Origin: CAVTQY01 sp963736975
GTDB lineage: Bacteria > Pseudomonadota > Alphaproteobacteria > Acetobacterales > Acetobacteraceae
Direction: 5' to 3'
Length of the DNA stretch: 64,000 bases
NCBI GenBank assembly: GCA_963736975.1
Contig: CAVTQY010000001.1
Span: forward strand, 4,092,001-4,156,000
Shown: positions 33,520 to 42,202 of the stretch, piece after piece
Position numbering within the stretch: position 1 is the stretch's first letter
How the letters are laid out: each line of letters begins with the position of its first letter
Notes under the pieces: generated by a model
Seen by the model: the letters and a program-made list of their open reading frames with translations, nothing else
Told to the model about the DNA's origin: nothing
The model's database searches: none
Translations under genes and position numbers: made by a program

Positions 33520-33840
33520 ATGGCAAATATCGGTTCTTTCAAGAAGGTCGGCAGCGACTTCCAGGGCGAGATCGTCACCCTGAGCGTGCAGGCCAGGGGC
33601 GTCCGCATCGTCGCCGAGACCAGCCGCTCCAACGATAACGCTCCGAGCCACCGCGTCTATGTGGGCCGGGCCGAGATCGGGGCCGCCTGGTCAAAGCGCT
33701 CCGAAGAGGGCCGTGATTACCTCTCGCTCAAGCTCGATGATCCGTCGTTCAACGCGCCGATCTACGCGAACCTGTTCAAGGACGAAGACGACGGGTACAG
33801 CCTCATCTGGTCCCGCACGCGCCGGTCCAACGGCGAGTAA
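33520..33840 (+). CDS. DUF736 domain protein
   Basis: 106 aa. It matches DUF736: ANIGSFKKVGSDFQGEIVTL, GVRIVAETSRSNDNAPSHRV, AEIGAAWSKRSEEGRDYLSL and the closing LFKDEDDGYSLIWSR. It is small, beta-rich, and a usual member of alphaproteobacterial ICE and plasmid backbones, with unknown role. ATG at 33520 has a strong AAGGAGA ribosome site. It is followed by a terminator, so it is probably transcribed from its own promoter behind the structured RNA. Confidence 0.92.
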   Translation: MANIGSFKKVGSDFQGEIVTLSVQARGVRIVAETSRSNDNAPSHRVYVGRAEIGAAWSKRSEEGRDYLSLKLDDPSFNAPIYANLFKDEDDGYSLIWSRTRRSNGE

Positions 33841-33859
33841 GCCGAACCCGATGGTGTGG

Positions 33860-33887
33860 CCCCGCTCGGACCTCCGGGCGGGGTTTT
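33860..33887 (+). terminator. Rho-independent terminator after the DUF736 gene
   Basis: CCCCGCTCGG, loop ACCT, CCGGGCGGGG, then TTTT. The 10-bp stem has one G-U pair. It begins 20 bp after the stop codon. Confidence 0.9.
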
Positions 33888-34213
33888 CACATTGATATAC
33901 TCCCGCTCAAACTGCTTCTGACAGTCCTGTCATATCCGCTGGATCATCATCGTGAGGACGCGGAATTCAACATCAGGGCAGCGCAATCGCAGAGGCTGCC
34001 AAGATCATTTTTTATAGTCGTCGCGTACGCCACGCAGCCCGGGGTCGGTCGACGTGCCTGAGAACGAGGTTGATCCGTAAAAATAACCATTGTAGCGTTG
34101 CAGCTTCGGTTCCTCAGGGGCACTGACCTGCTGAACTGGGAAAAAATGTTCGCAGAGATACCCCTCTCACCGCGTACCATCTGGCTCGGTTGCATACACT
34201 CAAGGGGCACCGA
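33888..34213. other. Spacer after DUF736, nothing recognised
   Basis: About 330 bp of lower-GC sequence follow the terminator. No coding sequence with family resemblance and no clear hairpin was seen. An AAGGGG ribosome site for the next gene lies at its end. Confidence 0.4.
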
Positions 34214-34516
34214 ATGACGGCCGAACTCGATGGAACCGCCCCGAACGAAGCGCCTCCGATCGGTGCACCCATTGCAGAGACGGCACCCACCGAGCCACAG
34301 CTGACCGATTACGATCGCGCGCACTTGAGAACGTACCTCCGCCTGCTTGATGCGGCCATCGAGGGAGCCAGCTGGGAGGAGGCAACAGTCATTGTCCTGG
34401 ATATCGATGTCATGGCCGAGCCCGATCGTGCGCGCCGCGTTCATGAGGAGCACCTGACGCGAGCGCGGTGGCTGTCCCAGAACGGCTACCGCGAACTCCT
34501 GAAGCCGCCTCGCTGA
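34214..34516 (+). CDS. Small conserved ICE protein upstream of the DUF2285 regulator
   Basis: 100 aa from ATG 34214 (AAGGGG site 6 bp upstream; a TTG eight codons earlier is possible). The C-terminal 65 residues (LTDYDRAHLRTYLRLLDAA, then ARWLSQNGYRELLK) look like a helical domain regularly found just before DUF2285 regulators. I cannot name its Pfam family with certainty. Possibly a partner of that regulator. Confidence 0.6.
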   Translation: MTAELDGTAPNEAPPIGAPIAETAPTEPQLTDYDRAHLRTYLRLLDAAIEGASWEEATVIVLDIDVMAEPDRARRVHEEHLTRARWLSQNGYRELLKPPR

Positions 34517-34687
34517 GCTTGTTCCGCATTTCTCCACCATGCACGTTAACCATTTAGAAACGGCGATGTGAAATTTTGAACTGCAGGTACAAAAGTTACT
34601 GCTCTCCGCTTTGCACTCGCTTCACTACAAGCAATGACCAGGCTTCTGCACTCGTGACCTGAGGCAGAATTCACAACGAGAAGACAC

Positions 34688-35467
34688 GTGTCCCACACCG
34701 AGTGGCGGTCCACGACCGCTCACCTCCGCACCTCGCAGCTGGACCCAGCCGATCTTGCCTGGGAATTCCTGCGGCGGAACCCCGATTATCAAGCATTTTA
34801 CGCCGCCCAGTCCGGGAATCCTGATCGGAAGATTGACGCCGCGGCGCGGCGCTGGGGTTTGCGTTTCCTCGCCGATCCCGCTCACGCCGCCCATGAAGCC
34901 GGTGTTCTCTGGCATCCCGACGAACTGGCCTGGGTGGTCATTCTCGCTCCACGAAAAGGGCATCATCAAGCGGGATCATTTGTCGTGGACGATTGGTTGA
35001 TGAGCTTGCCATGCCGCCATTCCGAGGACGGCACGCACGTGCTGCTGAGGGACGGCAACACCCGGTACCAAATCCATCTCACGACACGTCCCAGGCACGG
35101 TGTGGTCCGGGTCGCCTTGATGCCACTTGACATGACGACGCCGTACCGCAGCCACGCGACCCACAAATTCTGGGACTACGCGGCGCGCGGACATCCGCGG
35201 CCGCGGTTTACCGGCGCAAGCCGCCTTGAACGCCTCAGGATGGCTTTGCGCGCTCTCGACCTGCGTCTTGCCGGCGCGACCTATCGCGCGATTGCCGAAG
35301 CGCTGTTCGGCCCGTTACCGGCCGACGCGCCGCCTTGGAAGACTGCGGCGATCCGCGACACCGTCATACGGCTGGTCCGGCTGGGCCTGCGCATGATGCG
35401 GGGCGGTTATCGGAGGCTGCTGGGTCCCGGCGAGGTGGATACGCCTTCGCCGACGTCAGCACCATAA
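34688..35467 (+). CDS. DUF6499/DUF2285 DNA-binding regulator
   Basis: 259 aa with a GTG start. The N-terminus has the DUF6499 pattern (WRSTTAHLRT, LDPADLAWEFLRRNPDYQAF). The C-terminal third has the DUF2285 (RovC-like DNA-binding) domain: RLERLRMALRALDLRLAG, TYRAIAEALFG, KTAAIRDTVIRLVRLGLRMM, ending GGYRRLL. These proteins are assumed to activate ICE genes. It is directly upstream of the AlpA-like gene. Confidence 0.85.
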   Translation: MSHTEWRSTTAHLRTSQLDPADLAWEFLRRNPDYQAFYAAQSGNPDRKIDAAARRWGLRFLADPAHAAHEAGVLWHPDELAWVVILAPRKGHHQAGSFVVDDWLMSLPCRHSEDGTHVLLRDGNTRYQIHLTTRPRHGVVRVALMPLDMTTPYRSHATHKFWDYAARGHPRPRFTGASRLERLRMALRALDLRLAGATYRAIAEALFGPLPADAPPWKTAAIRDTVIRLVRLGLRMMRGGYRRLLGPGEVDTPSPTSAP

Positions 35468-35592
35468 CGGGTGCGGGTGGCGAATTTGCCCCTCCCGTTC
35501 TTCGCCATCCCCCAGGGCGAACCCGCTCCGCCATCGTGATCCTCAACAGCCGCCGATAGCCGGCAGCGCTCGACAGGATCACGGAGCTCTCC

Positions 35593-35874
35593 ATGTCCAC
35601 CAACCAGGCTGGCTTGCCACCGCGCTGTCTGCGGACGCCAGAGGCTGCGCGTTTTGTCGGTCTTTCGATCCGCACACTCGAAAAGCACCGCATCTACGGG
35701 ACCGGACCGCGGTACTCGAAGCTCGGCGGCCGCGTCGTCTATCGCCTCGAAGACCTTCAGTCATGGGTTGAGCGAGGCGCCAAGGCATCGACCTCCGACC
35801 CCGGCATCGGCACCGTGCTGCCCGCCAAGCGCCAGCCGCACCTCATCCCAGGCATAGGTCAGCCGCGGCGTTGA
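35593..35874 (+). CDS. AlpA/excisionase-type HTH protein
   Basis: A 93-aa MerR-like winged HTH: CLRTPEAARFVGLSIRTLEK, GPRYSKLGGRVVYRLEDLQS, WVERG. Proteins of this class act as excisionase or as activator of integrase/excision genes, or bind origin-proximal DNA. It precedes repA by 12 bp and probably shares its transcript. Confidence 0.88.
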   Translation: MSTNQAGLPPRCLRTPEAARFVGLSIRTLEKHRIYGTGPRYSKLGGRVVYRLEDLQSWVERGAKASTSDPGIGTVLPAKRQPHLIPGIGQPRR

Positions 35875-35886
35875 TGCCACTCCGCC

Positions 35887-36942
35887 ATGTCGGTGCGACA
35901 CCGCATACGCTCCGAGCGCGAGCAGCTCGAACTGTTCCGCGCCCTGCCCGGCGATCTCGCGCCGCGCGACGCCCAGGATCTGATGGCGTATCCGTTTTTC
36001 AGCCTCGCCAAGACGCATCGCATCACGCCCATCGACTACCGGATGAACGACATCGCCATCCGGGTCGAGGCTGTACCCGAGCATGGAATGGCCACCATCT
36101 GGGATGCGGACGTCCTGATCTGGGTAGCCAGTCAGATCGTCGAAGCACGCGATGCCGGGCTGCGCACGTCCCGCCTGATGGCCGCCACGCCTTACGAGAT
36201 ACTCACCTTCATTGGCCGCGGCGTCAGCGCGCGTGACTACCATCGTCTGAACGCGGCGCTCGACCGCCTGCAATCCACTACCGTTGCGACCTCATTGCGC
36301 CAGACCAGCGAGCGGCGCATGCACCGCTTCTCCTGGATCAACGAATGGACCGAGCATGCCGACCCGCACGGACGTGCCGACGGGATCAATCTCATCGTGC
36401 CGGATTGGTTCTATCGCGCGGTCCTGGACGAAGCACTCGTCCTCACCATCGATCGCGAATACTTCGCGCTGACCGGCGGCCTCGAACGCTGGCTGTATCG
36501 CCTCGTACGCAAGCACGCCGGCAAGCAGCGTGCAGGGTGGCGGTTCGACTTCCGGCACCTCTACGCCAAGTCGGCGAGCCTCTCGCCGTTCAAGCGCTTC
36601 GCGTTTGAGCTGCGCGATATCGCCTGCCGGCAGCCGCTGCCAGGCTACCGCCTCTCCGTCGAGCGCGACCGCGCCGGTCGTGAGCTGTTGGCCTTCGTCC
36701 GGGGAAGCTTGTCCACAGAGGCCTGTGGACAAGGTGTTGATAGTGTCGTGCTTTCAGGAACCCCGGGGCGCGTGCCATCGGGAACCGGCAGCGCGTGCTA
36801 TCAGGAACCAGAAGCCGCACTTTCTGATGCCAGTTCAATCGCTTGCGAGCCGCCTAACTTAGACTCTAACCAAGAAGAGTTTAACCCTTTTGATGTTGAG
36901 CGCGGCTCTGGGCGGTGGAAAACCTCCGAGAGGAGCAGGTGA
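35887..36942 (+). CDS. repA: Replication initiator protein RepA
   Basis: A 351-aa RPA-family initiator (plasmid replication initiator protein A) that lets the circular ICE replicate. Visible are SEREQLELFRALPGDLAPRD, MAYPFFSLAKTHRITPIDYR, ATIWDADVLIWVASQI, YHRLNAALDRLQSTTV and WLYRLVRKHAGKQRAGW. The C-terminal part is less conserved and its DNA carries a DnaA-box dyad and three iteron-like repeats, an origin candidate. The stop overlaps the parA-like GTG (GTGA). Intact. Confidence 0.92.
   Translation: MSVRHRIRSEREQLELFRALPGDLAPRDAQDLMAYPFFSLAKTHRITPIDYRMNDIAIRVEAVPEHGMATIWDADVLIWVASQIVEARDAGLRTSRLMAATPYEILTFIGRGVSARDYHRLNAALDRLQSTTVATSLRQTSERRMHRFSWINEWTEHADPHGRADGINLIVPDWFYRAVLDEALVLTIDREYFALTGGLERWLYRLVRKHAGKQRAGWRFDFRHLYAKSASLSPFKRFAFELRDIACRQPLPGYRLSVERDRAGRELLAFVRGSLSTEACGQGVDSVVLSGTPGRVPSGTGSACYQEPEAALSDASSIACEPPNLDSNQEEFNPFDVERGSGRWKTSERSR
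36708..36809. other. Candidate origin: DnaA-box dyad and three iterons inside repA
   Basis: CTTGTCCACAG (36708-36718) is inverted exactly at 36723-36733; each arm contains TTGTCCACA, one base from the DnaA consensus TTATCCACA. Then CGTGCTTTCAGGAACC (36747-36762), CGTGCCATCGGGAACC (36771-36786) and CGTGCTATCAGGAACC (36794-36809) recur at 24- and 23-bp steps, about two helical turns. Iterons in a repA gene are a known arrangement; function is inferred. Confidence 0.6.
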
Positions 36943-37509
36943 TCATCATCGCGCTCCCCGACAAGGCCGGCTTCAGCAAAGCAATGCTGGTCCGGCATTG
37001 GACCGGACGATCGTCCCGGCAAGGAAAGCTGACCATGTCGATCGATGGCAGCGACCCTAGAGGATATGCACTCGTTCGATCCGGACAGCGTGCGCGCCAC
37101 TGTTTAGACCGCCGGTCCAGCGTAAACAGGCTCACGCGTGACACGCTGGATGGCGAAGCTTCGGAACACACCCGACACTCCGATCACATCGCCATCGATG
37201 GGTCGTCATGCGTCACAGCCTTCTCGCGCTCGGCGCTCCTCTCGACCGGCTGGCACCATGATGTGGCGGCGCTGCGACGGCAGCTTTCACGACGCGGCCG
37301 CGCGACGCTGCGAGCTGGAGCAGGACGCCTGATCGTTTTCGACGAGCGGCATCGCGACAGAGCTCTACCCCGCGTGGCTCATCGTCGACATCACGCCGGG
37401 TGCTCCGCGGACGCATCACGAGCGCCGCCTTCCAGCGCGGAGCCGCCGTCGCCGACGTGCTGCGCGATCTGCTCGCGCGCGGATTTCCCGATACCGATGG
37501 AGGTTAACC
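36939..37509 (+). pseudogene. Decayed parA-like gene and following small gene
   Basis: A GTG at 36939 overlaps the repA stop and has AGGAG upstream, exactly where parA sits in this ICE family. The first 110 residues can be aligned with ICE ParA by order (RQGKLTMSIDGSDPRGYALV, LTRDTLDGEAS, DHIAIDGSS, then SRSALLS), but the P loop has become PDKAGFSKAM in place of the KGGxGKT form. Beyond about 37280 the resemblance ends although the frame stays open to 37550. Another frame ends ITSAAFQRGAAVADVLRDLL with TAA at 37504-37506, like the end of a ribbon-helix-helix protein. I read this as two decayed genes; confidence is moderate. Confidence 0.55.
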
Positions 37510-38019
37510 GTGAGGGCCGATCCCAACACCGCCTGTGTACTCCGCCCTGACGCCGGACCGTCGCACACGGAAGTCGAGCTGACCTGGCTCGAAGGACGCA
37601 TCGAGCGCTGGATCCGCTTCGGCCGCGAGTGCGGCGAGACGATCTTGGACCGCCGCCGCCGCATCCTGCGCTTCGCACCAGGCACCGTCTTCGCATTCGT
37701 CCGCTGGGCGTCGAACGACTTCGGCACTGTTGTCTCGCGCGTCGATATCGTGCGCGCGATCGACCGAGGCGAATCGTATCAGACGCTGCCGTTCGTCCGT
37801 CCGGGTGGCGAAATCCTTCTGCGGATCAGCGGCTGGCCAAAGGTCGAACGCGTGCTGCAGGCGATCGACGCCGTTGAGGCACTGGGCATCGATGCTGCGG
37901 ACGCTGCCCCTGATTTTTGGCGCCACCTCCACAATCGCCTCATCGCCAACGAGCTGCCGCGACCCTACAGCCGCGAGCAGCACCGCGCATGGCTGCTGCG
38001 CCGGAGGCTCGCGCCATGA
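37510..38019 (+). CDS. DUF2840 domain protein
   Basis: 169 aa, GTG start. It matches DUF2840: TEVELTWLEGRIERWIRFG, GTVFAFVRWASNDFGTVVS, SYQTLPFVRPGGEILL, DFWRHLHNRLIANELPRPYS, ending in an Arg-rich helix. It always precedes the TraF-type peptidase gene in these elements and overlaps it by four bases (ATGA). Role unknown, probably connected with pilus or transfer. Confidence 0.88.
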   Translation: MRADPNTACVLRPDAGPSHTEVELTWLEGRIERWIRFGRECGETILDRRRRILRFAPGTVFAFVRWASNDFGTVVSRVDIVRAIDRGESYQTLPFVRPGGEILLRISGWPKVERVLQAIDAVEALGIDAADAAPDFWRHLHNRLIANELPRPYSREQHRAWLLRRRLAP

Positions 38020-38528
38020 CGCGCGTCGGCCCGATCATGGCCACGTGTGCCGCAACGCTCCTCCTCGAATTGAGCAGCGTCTTCCATCCCGCGCCGGCGC
38101 TGCTGTGGAACGCCACGGCGAGCGTGCCGATCGGGCTCTATGCTGTGCGGCGCGCTCTCCCGCTCTATGTCGGCGAACTCATCGTGGTCTCGCCCCCCAA
38201 GCAGCTCGCACAGTTCTTCGCCGCCCGTCATTACCTGCCGCTCGGCGTGCCGCTGGTGAAGCACATCCTCGCGCTGCCCGGCCAAACCGTCTGCCGCACT
38301 GGGCGCACCATCACCGTGGACGGCATCACCATGGGCGAGGCGCTCGACCACGACCACGTCGGCCGCGTTCTGCCCGACTGGCAGGGCTGCCGCACGCTCG
38401 TGCCTGGCGAAGTCTTTGTCATGAACGCCGTGCCGCCGGATTCCCTCGACGGCCGATATTTCGGACCGCTGCCACTCACCACCATTGTCGGCCGAGCTGA
38501 TCCGATCTGGACCCGCGGAGGGAACTGA
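38016..38528 (+). CDS. traF: Conjugal transfer signal peptidase TraF (S26)
   Basis: A 170-aa S26 peptidase. In Trb systems TraF cyclises the pilin TrbC. One N-terminal membrane helix, the catalytic Ser36 in ASVPIGLY, the catalytic Lys82 in LVKHILALPGQ, the VFVMNAVPPDSLDGRYFGPL motif and the closing IVGRADPIW. Start ATG 38016 overlaps DUF2840. Intact; no trbC is present in the window. Confidence 0.92.
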   Translation: MTRVGPIMATCAATLLLELSSVFHPAPALLWNATASVPIGLYAVRRALPLYVGELIVVSPPKQLAQFFAARHYLPLGVPLVKHILALPGQTVCRTGRTITVDGITMGEALDHDHVGRVLPDWQGCRTLVPGEVFVMNAVPPDSLDGRYFGPLPLTTIVGRADPIWTRGGN

Positions 38529-38530
38529 CC

Positions 38531-39370
38531 ATGTCTCGACCGTCCTTTCGATCGGCGACCGCCCAGCCGTCCGCGGCCTGTATCCCTTCCTCCTTCCCGG
38601 CCATCGCCGCGTCTCCCGCTCACCGTTCTCTCTCACATCGCACACGCCCCTTTCGCCGCCACGCGCGTGTTGCGGTCGTGGTGGTCCTGTTCGCCGTGTG
38701 CAGCGTCGCCAACGCGCAGCCTGCCGCCGCCGCGCAATCAGGTGTCATGTCGAAGAGTGATCAGATTGAGCATTTTGTCGCGGAAGCCGCGCTGCGCTTC
38801 GGCATTCCGGCATCCTGGATCAGCACCGTCATGCAGGCGGAAAGTCGAGGTGCCGTGCACGCCGTGTCGTCCAAGGGAGCGATGGGGCTCATGCAGATCA
38901 TGCCGCAGACGTGGGCCGACCTGCGGTTGCGCTACGGTCTTGGCGCTGATCCATTTGACCCGCACGACAACATTCTCGCGGGCGCGGCGTATCTGCGCGA
39001 GTTGCACGACCGCTACGGTGCGGCCGGCTTTCTCGCAGCCTACAATGCCGGCCCTGGACGGTACGAAGATTACCTCGCGAGCGGCCGCCCGCTGCCTTTG
39101 GAGACGCAAGCCTATGTCGCCGGACTCTCGCCGTTGCTGCGCGGCGATGGCTCGGCGCCGGGCAACTTGGTCACTGCGACAATCCGGCTCTGGACCACCT
39201 CGCCGTTATTTCCGACGCGCGCGAACGATGACTTGAGCACACGTGCAGCGTCATCCGGTGGCGGCAGCAAACGTCGATTCATGGCAACTCCAGCGACAGA
39301 TTGGACGGGCCTTGCGCCCCAGTCCGAAGGGCTGTTTGCGCCCTTGTCGGCGCATGAGCCCAGGCTATGA
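38531..39370 (+). CDS. Lytic transglycosylase for mating-pair formation
   Basis: 279 aa. An Arg-rich N-terminus and hydrophobic segment (VAVVVVLFAVCSVANAQPAA) form a signal peptide. The SLT goose-lysozyme-like domain has the catalytic Glu104 (MQAESRG), SSKGAMGLMQIMPQTW and AAYNAGPGRYEDYL. The enzyme opens peptidoglycan locally for the transfer channel. Start 2 bp after traF. Length is normal, with a low-complexity tail. Confidence 0.92.
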   Translation: MSRPSFRSATAQPSAACIPSSFPAIAASPAHRSLSHRTRPFRRHARVAVVVVLFAVCSVANAQPAAAAQSGVMSKSDQIEHFVAEAALRFGIPASWISTVMQAESRGAVHAVSSKGAMGLMQIMPQTWADLRLRYGLGADPFDPHDNILAGAAYLRELHDRYGAAGFLAAYNAGPGRYEDYLASGRPLPLETQAYVAGLSPLLRGDGSAPGNLVTATIRLWTTSPLFPTRANDDLSTRAASSGGGSKRRFMATPATDWTGLAPQSEGLFAPLSAHEPRL

Positions 39371-39443
39371 GGTGCCTTTGGTCTCATCGGTCTCTGGCGG
39401 CCCGTCGGACAGGTTTGGGTGGGGGCGCAGGGGAGCGGAGGCA

Positions 39444-39525
39444 ACCAACCCACGGACGGCAAGGGAAAAGGCCGGCCCTCGGCGCGGCGCATGTGGTTGG
39501 TAAGATTGGTGAATTCGCCAATGCC
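39444..39525. other. Inverted repeats before the relaxase gene, possible oriT
   Basis: ACCAACCCAC (39444-39453) and GTGGTTGGT (39493-39501) form an imperfect inverted pair, and ATTGGTGAATTCGCCAAT at 39506-39523 is a palindrome with one G-T pair. Origins of transfer often lie just before the relaxase gene and contain such repeats. No nic consensus was recognised. Confidence 0.3.
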
Positions 39526-39617
39526 GCCAACACCCGCTGCTGGCGCTTTCTACAAATAGTCCAAGAGTTTCAATGCTCCGAGCGCCATCGCCCCGGATTC
39601 GGTCAAGGCTCGGGCTC

Positions 39618-41369
39618 ATGACGGTGCGCGACGACGATCTCCGCGTCCGACCCGGGCGCATTCAGCACGGCAACCGCGGCGGCAAGCGTCCCCAGACCTT
39701 CGTCGGCGAGGTGATGCGGGCCGCGAAGAGGGCCGGGCATGTCGGCAACAGCTTCCGCTCAAGCCACGGCCGCAGCCGCTCGCCGTTCGGCCGCGGCCGG
39801 CGTGCGGCGGTCTCGATCCGGCTGCGATCGAACGCCCGGCGCGTGGTGATGAAAGCGCGCGTCGTGCGTCATCAGGGCGCGCGCTTCCGTTCCGCGCCGC
39901 TGCCCAAGCACATCGCCTATCTCAAGCGAGAAGGCGTGACGCGCGACGGCGAGGACGCGCGCATGTTCGATGCCGCTTCCGATACAGCCGATGAGCGCAC
40001 CTTCGCCGAACGGTGCGAAGACGATCGGCATCATTTCCGCTTCATCATCTCGCCCGAGGATGCGGCCGAGCTTGGTGACCTCAAGACGTTCACCCGCGAG
40101 CTGATGCGTGACGTCGAGAAGGACCTCGGCACCCGGCTCGACTGGGTCGCGGTCGATCACTGGAACACGGATAGCCCGCACATCCATGTCCTGATCCGGG
40201 GCCACGCCGACGACGGCCGGGATCTTGTCATCAGCCGCGAATACATCAGCCGAGGCTTTCGTGATCGAGCGGCCGAGCGCGTAACCCTGGAGCTCGGTCC
40301 CCGCAGCGAGCAGGAGATCCGCACCGCCCTCGAGCGCGAGGTGGAATCGGAGCGCTGGACCAGTCTCGACCGCGCATTGCGCGACATCGCGGACGACTGT
40401 GGTGGCATCGCCGACTTGAGGCCCGGGCCGGACGCCGAGGATCCGGAGTTGCGCCTGCTGTTGCTCGGCCGTGCCGCGAAGCTCGAACGCCTCGGCCTGG
40501 CCGATCCGGACGGCCCTGCATGCTGGACGCTGAAGCCGGGGCTGGAGCAGACGCTGCGCCAGCTCGGCATCCGCGGCGACATCATCAAGACCATGCACCA
40601 GGCCATGAGCGCCGGTGGACACGAGCCCGATCTCAGCACCTTCGCTCTGCACGGCGAGGAGCCGTCAGACCCGGTGCTGGGCAAGCTCGTCAAGCGAGGA
40701 CTCGACGACGAACTCAAGGGATCGGCCTATGCGATCGTCGCGGGCATCGACGGACGCTCGCACCATCTCCGGTTCAGTGACATCGAGTTGACCGGCGATG
40801 CGCCCGCCGGGGCGATCGTCGAGGTGCGGGTCTACGACGACGCGAACGGACGGCGTCGCCTGTCGCTCGCGACCCGCTCGGACCTTTCGATCAAGGCGCA
40901 GGTGACGGCGTCCGGCGCGACCTGGCTCGACCGCCAGGTCCTCGCCAAAGATCCGCCGCTGAGCGGTGGTGGATTCGGCGCCGAGGTGCGCGACGCTATG
41001 GAAGCACGTATCGATCATCTCGCCGAGGAAGGCCTCGCGCGGCGGCAAGGACAACGCGTCGTCTTCGCGCGCGATCTGCTTGCCACGCTGCGACGGCGGG
41101 AGTTGGAGGACGCCGCGGCGAAGCTATCGGCCGAGGCCGGTCTCGCCTATCGGCCCGCGGCCGAAGGCGAACATGTTTCCGGGGTCTATCGGCAGCGGGT
41201 GACGCTCGCCTCGGGCCGTTTTGCCATGATCGATGATGGGCTCGGTTTCCAACTCGTGCCATGGCGACCGGCGCTGGAGAAGGAATTAGGCAGGCAAGTC
41301 GGTGGCATCATGTCCCCCGGGGGCATGGTCGAGTGGAATTTCGGGCGCAAGCGAGGGCTGGGCCTGTAG
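39618..41369 (+). CDS. VirD2-type relaxase with DUF3363
   Basis: 583 aa from ATG 39618. The N-terminal relaxase domain nicks oriT and pilots the strand: candidate Tyr in HIAYLKREGV, FRFIISPEDAAEL, and the metal-binding histidines in DHWNTDSPHIHVLIRG (H188, H190). The C-terminal half is DUF3363: DLRPGPDAEDPEL, GLADPDGPACWTLKPGLEQ, DDELKGSAYAIVAGIDGRSH, then WRPALEKELGRQV and the ending GMVEWNFGRKRGLGL. Complete and intact. In this ICE family traG and the trb genes normally follow on the same strand; here they do not. Confidence 0.92.
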   Translation: MTVRDDDLRVRPGRIQHGNRGGKRPQTFVGEVMRAAKRAGHVGNSFRSSHGRSRSPFGRGRRAAVSIRLRSNARRVVMKARVVRHQGARFRSAPLPKHIAYLKREGVTRDGEDARMFDAASDTADERTFAERCEDDRHHFRFIISPEDAAELGDLKTFTRELMRDVEKDLGTRLDWVAVDHWNTDSPHIHVLIRGHADDGRDLVISREYISRGFRDRAAERVTLELGPRSEQEIRTALEREVESERWTSLDRALRDIADDCGGIADLRPGPDAEDPELRLLLLGRAAKLERLGLADPDGPACWTLKPGLEQTLRQLGIRGDIIKTMHQAMSAGGHEPDLSTFALHGEEPSDPVLGKLVKRGLDDELKGSAYAIVAGIDGRSHHLRFSDIELTGDAPAGAIVEVRVYDDANGRRRLSLATRSDLSIKAQVTASGATWLDRQVLAKDPPLSGGGFGAEVRDAMEARIDHLAEEGLARRQGQRVVFARDLLATLRRRELEDAAAKLSAEAGLAYRPAAEGEHVSGVYRQRVTLASGRFAMIDDGLGFQLVPWRPALEKELGRQVGGIMSPGGMVEWNFGRKRGLGL

Positions 41370-41569
41370 TCGATTTGGCAGGGGAATGCCCCTTTTGACG
41401 CCTGACGCAGGGCAAATCGCCAGTTGCCATAATTCGAGCCGGCCTGATACGCCGCGTCGATAAGCCGGAGCGGATCAGGCGTTGGTCAGAACGATGGGGC
41501 AGGGCAGGGGAGGCCACCAAGGGATGTTCGGCCCGGTTGGTCTGGGCAGGTGGCTTATCGAGACCGCGT

Positions 41570-41902
41570 TCAGGTTTCCTCCGCGTCGCGGAGATCGGCG
41601 AGCAGCGGACCGAGGTCCTGGGCGGTGTTCAGCACCCGGAGGATCGTCGCGGGGCTGGCGGTCGGGTCATAGACCAGCAGCAGTTTCCAGCGCGGCATCG
41701 ACCAAAACCGAAACGGCTCGGGCAGGAGAGCCGGGCGACGCCGACCCAGTGTGGGGCGTTCCGCGAGCCGTTCGGCAGCAGCCAACACTGCGGTCAAAAG
41801 CTGTTCGGCCGGGCCTGGCGCCCCGCCATGATCGAGCATCCAGCCAACCGCCTGATCGAGATCTTCGGACGCCTGCTGGGAAAAATTGCGAAAGCGGCTC
41901 AC
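41570..41902 (-). CDS. parE: ParE-family toxin
   Basis: 110 aa with a GTG start overlapping the antitoxin stop. RelE/ParE fold pattern: FSQQASEDLDQAVGWMLD, then LLTAVLAAAERLAERPTLGR and RWKLLLVYDPTASPATILRV. ParE toxins poison DNA gyrase; the subgroup cannot be told. It faces the relaxase gene convergently with a 200-bp gap that contains no other gene. Confidence 0.88.
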   Translation of the reverse strand: MSRFRNFSQQASEDLDQAVGWMLDHGGAPGPAEQLLTAVLAAAERLAERPTLGRRRPALLPEPFRFWSMPRWKLLLVYDPTASPATILRVLNTAQDLGPLLADLRDAEET

Positions 41903-42156
41903 GCCGCGGCGGTCGTCTTCCGCGCGATCGTCGCCCGGACGCGGGCCGCAACTTCGTCGCCCGTCAGATATCCCTGCCGATCGGACTCCTCCTTGGCAGC
42001 CAGTACCGAGGCGAGCAGCTCGGCTCGGGCCTGTTCCTGGCGCTGCAGCAGGCTCACGCCGGCCGCGACCACGTCGGAGACGTCCCGAAACCGGCCAGCC
42101 GCGACGGCCTCTTCGGCGAACCGCTCCAGTTCGGGGGGCAGGGTCACAGTGTCCAT
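41899..42156 (-). CDS. parD: ParD-family antitoxin
   Basis: 85 aa from ATG 42156. Ribbon-helix-helix N-terminus (MDTVTLPPELERFAEEAV, FRDVSDVVAAGVSLLQ) and a charged helical C-terminus that wraps the toxin. The in-frame extension upstream to 42393 is antisense to the integrase fragment and not part of the gene. The pair would stabilise the element, and it now marks the edge of the recognisable ICE. Confidence 0.9.
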   Translation of the reverse strand: MDTVTLPPELERFAEEAVAAGRFRDVSDVVAAGVSLLQRQEQARAELLASVLAAKEESDRQGYLTGDEVAARVRATIARKTTAAA

Positions 42157-42202
42157 GGCGTAAATATAGGCTCCGGCGAGATCGCCGGAAAGGAATCCCG
42201 CT

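Noticed and set aside
33947..34540. Minus-strand frame of 197 codons in the spacer after DUF736
   Set aside because: No resemblance to any family, and it overlaps the plus-strand ICE gene at 34214-34516.
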